From BS750m-G62 sp964577175 (GTDB taxonomy: Bacteria > Planctomycetota > Phycisphaerae > FEN-1346): a DNA stretch of 35,329 nucleotides. The stretch is from positions 1 to 35,329 of the forward strand of contig CAZNYC010000030.1 in NCBI GenBank assembly GCA_964577175.1. The letters are read 5' to 3'. Positions 31,529-35,329 of this stretch are shown in pieces. Below the pieces are notes generated by a model that saw only the letters and a program-made list of their open reading frames with translations, had not been told where the DNA came from and ran no database searches. Within the stretch, counting starts at the first letter, position 1. Every line of letters starts with the position of its first letter. The translations under genes and the position numbers were made by a program.

Positions 31529-32131
31529 ATGTTGCGACAGATGACATTGACGCTTGCCCTCGTGACGCTGGTGCTTGCCGCCGCGGGATGCGCGAGTTTC
31601 CTGACGGGCGAGTCCTCCGGGCCGTCGTACCGGACCATCCGCACGCAGCCGGGGCGGAGCACGGACCTGGCCCGGAAGGCAAACGCGCAAGGCCTGGACC
31701 ACCTGGAGGTGGGCGAGTTGGACCAGGCGGCCCGGGCGTTCCAGAAGGCGCTGACGGCGGACGTCGAGTTCGGCCCCGCCCACAACAACCTCGGCAAGGT
31801 GTATTACCGGCAGGAAGACTGGTACCGCGCCGCGTGGGAATTCGAGTACGCCACCAAACTGCTTCCGCGCAGCGCCGAGCCGCGAAATAACCTGGGCCTC
31901 GTCCTCGAACGGGCCGGCGAACTCGACCGCGCGGTCGACTGCTACCGCGAAGCCGTCGGCCTCGACCCCCATCGCATCGAGTACCGTGGGAACCTCGTCC
32001 GCGCCCTGTACCGCCGCGGCGAGCGGACGTCGGAAGTCCGCTCCCTGCTCGGCGAGGTGCTCGGGGAAGACACCCGCATCGAGTGGCGGGCCTGGGCGGA
32101 ACGAGTCCTGGCGACGATGGGCGACGGCTGA
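31529..32131 (+). CDS. small TPR lipoprotein, possible pilotin
   Basis: This gene encodes 200 residues. The lipoprotein signal MLRQMTLTLALVTLVLAAAGC has a good lipobox (AAGC), with Ala-Ser after the Cys. At least three TPRs follow: EVGELDQAARAFQKALTADV, HNNLGKVYYRQEDWYRAAWE and LGLVLERAGELDRAVDCYRE. It begins eight bases after gspM and is the last gene before a terminator. TPR lipoproteins of this size (PilF/PilW/Tgl) act as pilotins for type IV pilus secretins. Taking the same role for this secretin is an inference from architecture and position. Confidence 0.78.
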   Translation: MLRQMTLTLALVTLVLAAAGCASFLTGESSGPSYRTIRTQPGRSTDLARKANAQGLDHLEVGELDQAARAFQKALTADVEFGPAHNNLGKVYYRQEDWYRAAWEFEYATKLLPRSAEPRNNLGLVLERAGELDRAVDCYREAVGLDPHRIEYRGNLVRALYRRGERTSEVRSLLGEVLGEDTRIEWRAWAERVLATMGDG

Positions 32132-32449
32132 CACCGCCTTGGACCATCGTCGACGAATGCCCCTTGCGTCCTCACCTGTCACCGCAGTCGGCCGAAGCCG
32201 GCGAGTGATTCGGATCGGCTCTTAATATTTCCCCTCCGTCCGTTGAATCCTTCAGGCGCGTCCCCCACCCCTGCCGATAGTTTTGGAGGAGGCCGGTACG
32301 GGAAGGCTTGCCCGCCGGCGTTTTTCTGGTCCCCCGCGTGAGTCCGGCGTGAGCGAAGGTTCCGGCGCCGCTGCGCAGTGGCGCGCGGGGTGAGGCATCG
32401 CCGGGGGGGCGCCGCGCCCCGTCTCCGGTACGCAGGCAGGAGATTGGTG
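32132..32449. other. 318-base gap between the secretion locus and the TPR gene
   Basis: It holds the terminator at 32292-32325 and no reading frame with protein character. CTTAATATTT near 32221 is an AT-rich spot but lies upstream of the terminator, so it is not an obvious promoter for the next gene. The last 120 bases are very GC-rich, with AGGCAGGAGA just before the start at 32450. Confidence 0.5.
32292..32325 (+). terminator. rho-independent terminator of the 27-kb locus
   Basis: GCCGG, a two-base bulge and CGGG pair with CCCG-CCGGC around an eight-base loop, followed after one G by TTTTTCT. This is a standard rho-independent terminator 160 bases after the last secretion gene. It marks the likely 3' end of the transcript. 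Confidence 0.75.
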
Positions 32450-34723
32450 ATGACGTCCTTCCGCAATCTTCTCGGAGCCGCCGTGCTCCTTACACTGGTT
32501 ACGTCGACGCTGCTGGCAGACGGTGCAGGGACGCGCTGGCAACGTCTGGATCAGCAGGCCAAGGCATTGCGCCAATCGGGTGACTACGACCGGGCCGTCC
32601 GCGTCGCGAAAGAGGCGCTCCATCTGGCCGTGCAAAAGGCCGGGCCGGATCACCCGGACGTGGCCCGCAGCCTGAACCGGCTGGGCGGCCTGTACTCCGT
32701 CCAGGGGCGCTACACCGAGGCCGAGCCGCTCTACGAGCGGGCCCTGGCGATTCGGGAGAAGGCCTTGGGGCCCGACCATCCCGCCCTGGCCACCAGTCTC
32801 AACAACCTGGGGCTGGTCCGCCATCAGCGCGGCCGCTATGCGGAAGCCGAACGGCTCTACAAACGGGCTCTGGCCCATTGCGAGCGCGTCCTCGGCCGGG
32901 GGCACCCGGCGGTCGCCACCACGCTCAACAACCTGGCCGGCCTGTACGACGGTCAAGGCCGCTACGCCGGGGCCGAGCCGCTCTACCTGCGCGCCCTGGC
33001 CATCCGCGAGACGGTGTTCGGTCGCGACCACGAAGCCGTGGCCACGAGCCTGAACAACGTGGCCAAACTCCATGCCACGCAGGGCGAATACGAGACGGCC
33101 GAGCGACAGTACGAGCGGGCCCTCGCCATCTGGAGGAAGACCCTCGGCCCCAACCATCCGAACGTCGCCAAGGGCCTGAACAATCTGGCCCTGCTCTACG
33201 ACAGCCAGGGCCACTACGCCGAGGCCGAACCGCTCTTCGAACGGGCTCTTGCCATCCGCGAGAAGACGCTCGACGCGAACCATCCCGACGTGGCCGCCAG
33301 CCTCAATAACCTCGCCTTTCTCTACGATACGCAGGGCCGGTATGACCGCGCCGAACCCCTGTACGAGCGCTCGCTCGCCATCTGGGAAAAGGCGCTCGGC
33401 CCGGACCATCCCGACGTGGCCGCCAGCCTCAACAACCGGGCCCTGTTGTACGACAGCCGCGGGCAGTACGATCGCGCCGAAACGCTCTACCGGGAGGCGC
33501 TGGCCATCTGGGAGAAGGCGTACGGCCGGGACCATCCGAGCGTGGCGAAGGTCCTCAGCAACCTGGCCGGCCTGGATCGCGCACGGGGCGAGTACTCCCG
33601 GGCCGAATCGCGCTACAAACGCGCATTGGCTGTCGCCCGGAAAACCCTCGGCGAGGACCATCCCGACGTGGCTGGCTGCCTCAACAACCTTGCCCTCCTG
33701 CAGAATACCCGTGGGCAGTACGAGAAGGCGGAGCGGTTCTTCAAGCAGGCCACCGCCATCTGGGCGAAGGCGTTCGGCCGCGAGCATCCGGCCGTCGCCA
33801 CCGGCCTGAACAACCTTGCCCTCCTCTACGACGCCCAGGGGCGTTACCAGGAGGCCGAACCTCTGTACGAGCGGGCCCTGGCCATTCACGAGAAGGCGCT
33901 CGGCCACGACCATCCCGACGTCGCCGCCGGCCTGAGCAACCTGGCGGGTCTCTACCGGACTCAGGGCCGCTACGCCGCCGCCGAACCGCTGTACCGGCGC
34001 GCCTTACGGATTCAGGAGAAGGCCCTCGACCGCGACCACCCCGATCTGGCCACCACCCTGAACAACCTGGCGGCCCTGTATCGCACGGAAGGCCGTTTTG
34101 ACGAAGCCGAGCCGCTTTACGAGCGGGCGCTGGCAATCAAGGAGCGAACGCTCGGCGGCGATCACCCCGACGTGGCTGCCGGTCTTTCGAACCTCGCCGG
34201 CGTCTACCGTGTCCGCGGTCGTCTTGACCGGGCCGAATCGCTGTACGAGCGGGCCCTGGCGATCCAGGAGAAGGCGCTCGGCCGCGACCATCCCGACGTG
34301 GCGACCAGCCTGAACAACCTGGCCTCCCTTTATCGGGCGGCGGGACGGTTCGAGAAGGCCGAGCCCCTCTACGAACGGGCCCTCGCCATCTGGACGAAGG
34401 CCCGCGGACCGGACCATCCCGACGTGGCGGATTGCCTCAACAACCTCGCCTACCTCTACGAGAAGCAGGGCAAGCACGGGCGGGCCGAACCGCTATACGA
34501 GCGGGCCCTCGCGATCTACGAGACGACCCTCGGGCCCGACCATCCGGACGTGGCGGTCTGCCTGGAAAACCTGGCGGCCCTGTACCGTGCGACCGACCGC
34601 ACCGAGCAGGCGGAACGTCTCGAGCGCCGTGCGGCACGGGCTCGGGCTGTCAGCGCCGCGCGCAACGGCCGTCGCCTGCCGGGCGCCGACGCGTACTCCG
34701 CCGCGATCCGAAGCGGGCCGTGA
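32450..34723 (+). CDS. kinesin-light-chain-type TPR protein, sixteen perfect-length repeats
   Basis: This gene encodes 757 residues. A signal segment (SFRNLLGAAVLLTLVTSTLLADG) is followed by sixteen consecutive 42-residue TPRs (residues 45-716, bases 32582-34597), then one partial repeat and a basic tail. The consensus is RYxxAEPLYERALAI, then xEKALGxDHPDVAxSLNNLA, then xLYxxxG. Not one residue is inserted or lost between repeats, so the DNA has an exact 126-base period. Such TPR superhelices bind peptides or partner proteins. In other bacteria this type is often fused to NB-ARC or kinase domains; here there is none, and the protein appears to be exported. AGGAGA precedes the ATG. Function is unknown. 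Confidence 0.88.
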   Translation: MTSFRNLLGAAVLLTLVTSTLLADGAGTRWQRLDQQAKALRQSGDYDRAVRVAKEALHLAVQKAGPDHPDVARSLNRLGGLYSVQGRYTEAEPLYERALAIREKALGPDHPALATSLNNLGLVRHQRGRYAEAERLYKRALAHCERVLGRGHPAVATTLNNLAGLYDGQGRYAGAEPLYLRALAIRETVFGRDHEAVATSLNNVAKLHATQGEYETAERQYERALAIWRKTLGPNHPNVAKGLNNLALLYDSQGHYAEAEPLFERALAIREKTLDANHPDVAASLNNLAFLYDTQGRYDRAEPLYERSLAIWEKALGPDHPDVAASLNNRALLYDSRGQYDRAETLYREALAIWEKAYGRDHPSVAKVLSNLAGLDRARGEYSRAESRYKRALAVARKTLGEDHPDVAGCLNNLALLQNTRGQYEKAERFFKQATAIWAKAFGREHPAVATGLNNLALLYDAQGRYQEAEPLYERALAIHEKALGHDHPDVAAGLSNLAGLYRTQGRYAAAEPLYRRALRIQEKALDRDHPDLATTLNNLAALYRTEGRFDEAEPLYERALAIKERTLGGDHPDVAAGLSNLAGVYRVRGRLDRAESLYERALAIQEKALGRDHPDVATSLNNLASLYRAAGRFEKAEPLYERALAIWTKARGPDHPDVADCLNNLAYLYEKQGKHGRAEPLYERALAIYETTLGPDHPDVAVCLENLAALYRATDRTEQAERLERRAARARAVSAARNGRRLPGADAYSAAIRSGP

Positions 34724-34729
34724 CAGGTG

Positions 34730-34746
34730 CCGCCCGGGAAGGGCGG
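34730..34746 (+). other. 6-bp hairpin after the TPR gene
   Basis: CCGCCC and GGGCGG flank a GGGAA loop seven bases past the stop codon. No T-tract follows, so it is a weak candidate terminator or 3' stabiliser. The rest of 34747-34997 shows nothing I can assign. Confidence 0.35.
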
Positions 34747-34997
34747 TCCGCACCGTCCCGGCTGCCCGGCCGGCGACGAGCGCGTTTTAAGGTCTCGCCC
34801 GGCCCGATCCGCCGGCCGACCCTTTGGTCGTGGCACCTTATCGTTGACGACGCTTCCTCTCGTGATGGGGTGGCAGCCGCTATGCCACTCTGGAGGACGG
34901 CGGAACTGGAACAGTTGCACGCTTGCCTTGCCCCCGACGATACGGGTTATCAATTACTCCATGAATGTCGCCCTCTGCGGTCGCCCCGCACCTCCCG

Positions 34998-35329
34998 TCA
35001 ATCTGCTGTGTCAGGATGGTTCGCCTGCCAAGGCAAGCACTGTGATGCAAATGCAGCGAACCCGGTCCGCCTGGCGGTTGATGTGATATAGAAGAGGCGC
35101 TGGTCGAGGCCGGAGTTGGTCTTGCCGAGATCGCCGGTGGCGGTGCTGGCGTCCGTGTCGCGGTCGCGGAGGACGGGGGCGTCGATGGTGCGGGGCGACC
35201 AGACGTACTGCTCGCACGCGGCCGTCGCGACGGCGGGTTCGCCCGAGGCCCGGCTCTCGACGCCCTTGCGGACCTCCAGGCACTGCCAGGCGGCGTTGTA
35301 GTAGTACTCGCGGACGGTCCAGTCGCTGC
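34998..35329 (-). pseudogene. 3' fragment of an RHS-repeat protein
   Basis: Reading the reverse strand from the window edge gives 109 codons ending at a stop at 34998-35000. The first 80 residues have RHS core wording: VREYYYNAAWQCLEVRKG, CEQYVWSPRTIDAPVLRDRD and LDQRLFYIT. In intact planctomycete RHS proteins this block is followed by more YD repeats and a toxin or effector tip. Here the similarity stops at RLFYIT (near 35090) and about 29 unrelated residues follow before the stop. The gene is therefore cut off at its 3' end, and its 5' part lies outside the window. Confidence 0.65.

Noticed and set aside
32582..34597. Regular 126-base period suggesting a CRISPR or satellite array
   Set aside because: The period is exactly 42 codons of TPR in one open frame, with no identical repeats separated by unique spacers.
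34432..35091. Forward frame of about 219 codons overlapping the end of the TPR gene
   Set aside because: Its first part is a shadow frame of the TPR repeats, and the remainder has no recognisable protein character.

Overview
The window is GC-rich and comes from a diderm bacterium that is probably of the PVC superphylum, most likely Planctomycetota (Phycisphaerae-like) or Lentisphaerota/Verrucomicrobiota. The evidence is a planctomycete-style ECF-like sigma factor with its usual small partner gene, a TIGR02597-like protein, a PEP-CTERM protein, fragments of a PQQ-type propeller and of an RHS protein with wording typical of this group, and many TPR proteins. I identified families by reading motifs, not by database search.

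Layout. (1) 151-3489: sigma factor, conserved small protein, and a three-module GT8-like glycosyltransferase, ending at a hairpin terminator. (2) 3490-5400: mostly decayed or non-coding DNA with a reverse-strand TPR fragment, a PQQ-propeller fragment, eight copies of GGAACTC and several hairpins. (3) 5401-32131: about 27 kb with every gene on the + strand, described below. (4) 32450-34723: a protein made almost entirely of sixteen gap-free 42-residue kinesin-light-chain-type TPRs. (5) 34998-35329: the broken C-terminal end of a reverse-strand RHS gene that runs off the window.

The + strand locus starts with three exported proteins (TIGR02597-like, PEP-CTERM, acidic beta-helix). A 19-bp hairpin separates these from a periplasmic helical-repeat protein and a TonB-dependent receptor with an N-terminal carboxypeptidase-regulatory-like domain. 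Then comes a full TonB2/TtpC-type energy module: DUF3450 coiled-coil protein, TtpC-like ExbB fusion, ExbB, two ExbDs, TonB and a TPR lipoprotein. Six bases after that TPR gene begins a type II secretion set in the order D-E-F-G-H-I-J-K-C-L-M, closed by a small TPR lipoprotein (pilotin candidate) and a rho-independent terminator at 32292-32325.

Reading of the system: a proton-motive-force-driven outer-membrane receptor and a type II secretion machine are encoded as one transcriptional block, headed by likely surface or secreted proteins. The simplest hypothesis is coordinated surface-polymer handling, with secreted or anchored beta-helix and PEP-CTERM proteins and TonB-driven transport. A bolder one is that the TonB receptor takes part in export. 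The prepilin peptidase (GspO), GspN and exosortase are absent from the window and must be elsewhere if the systems work.
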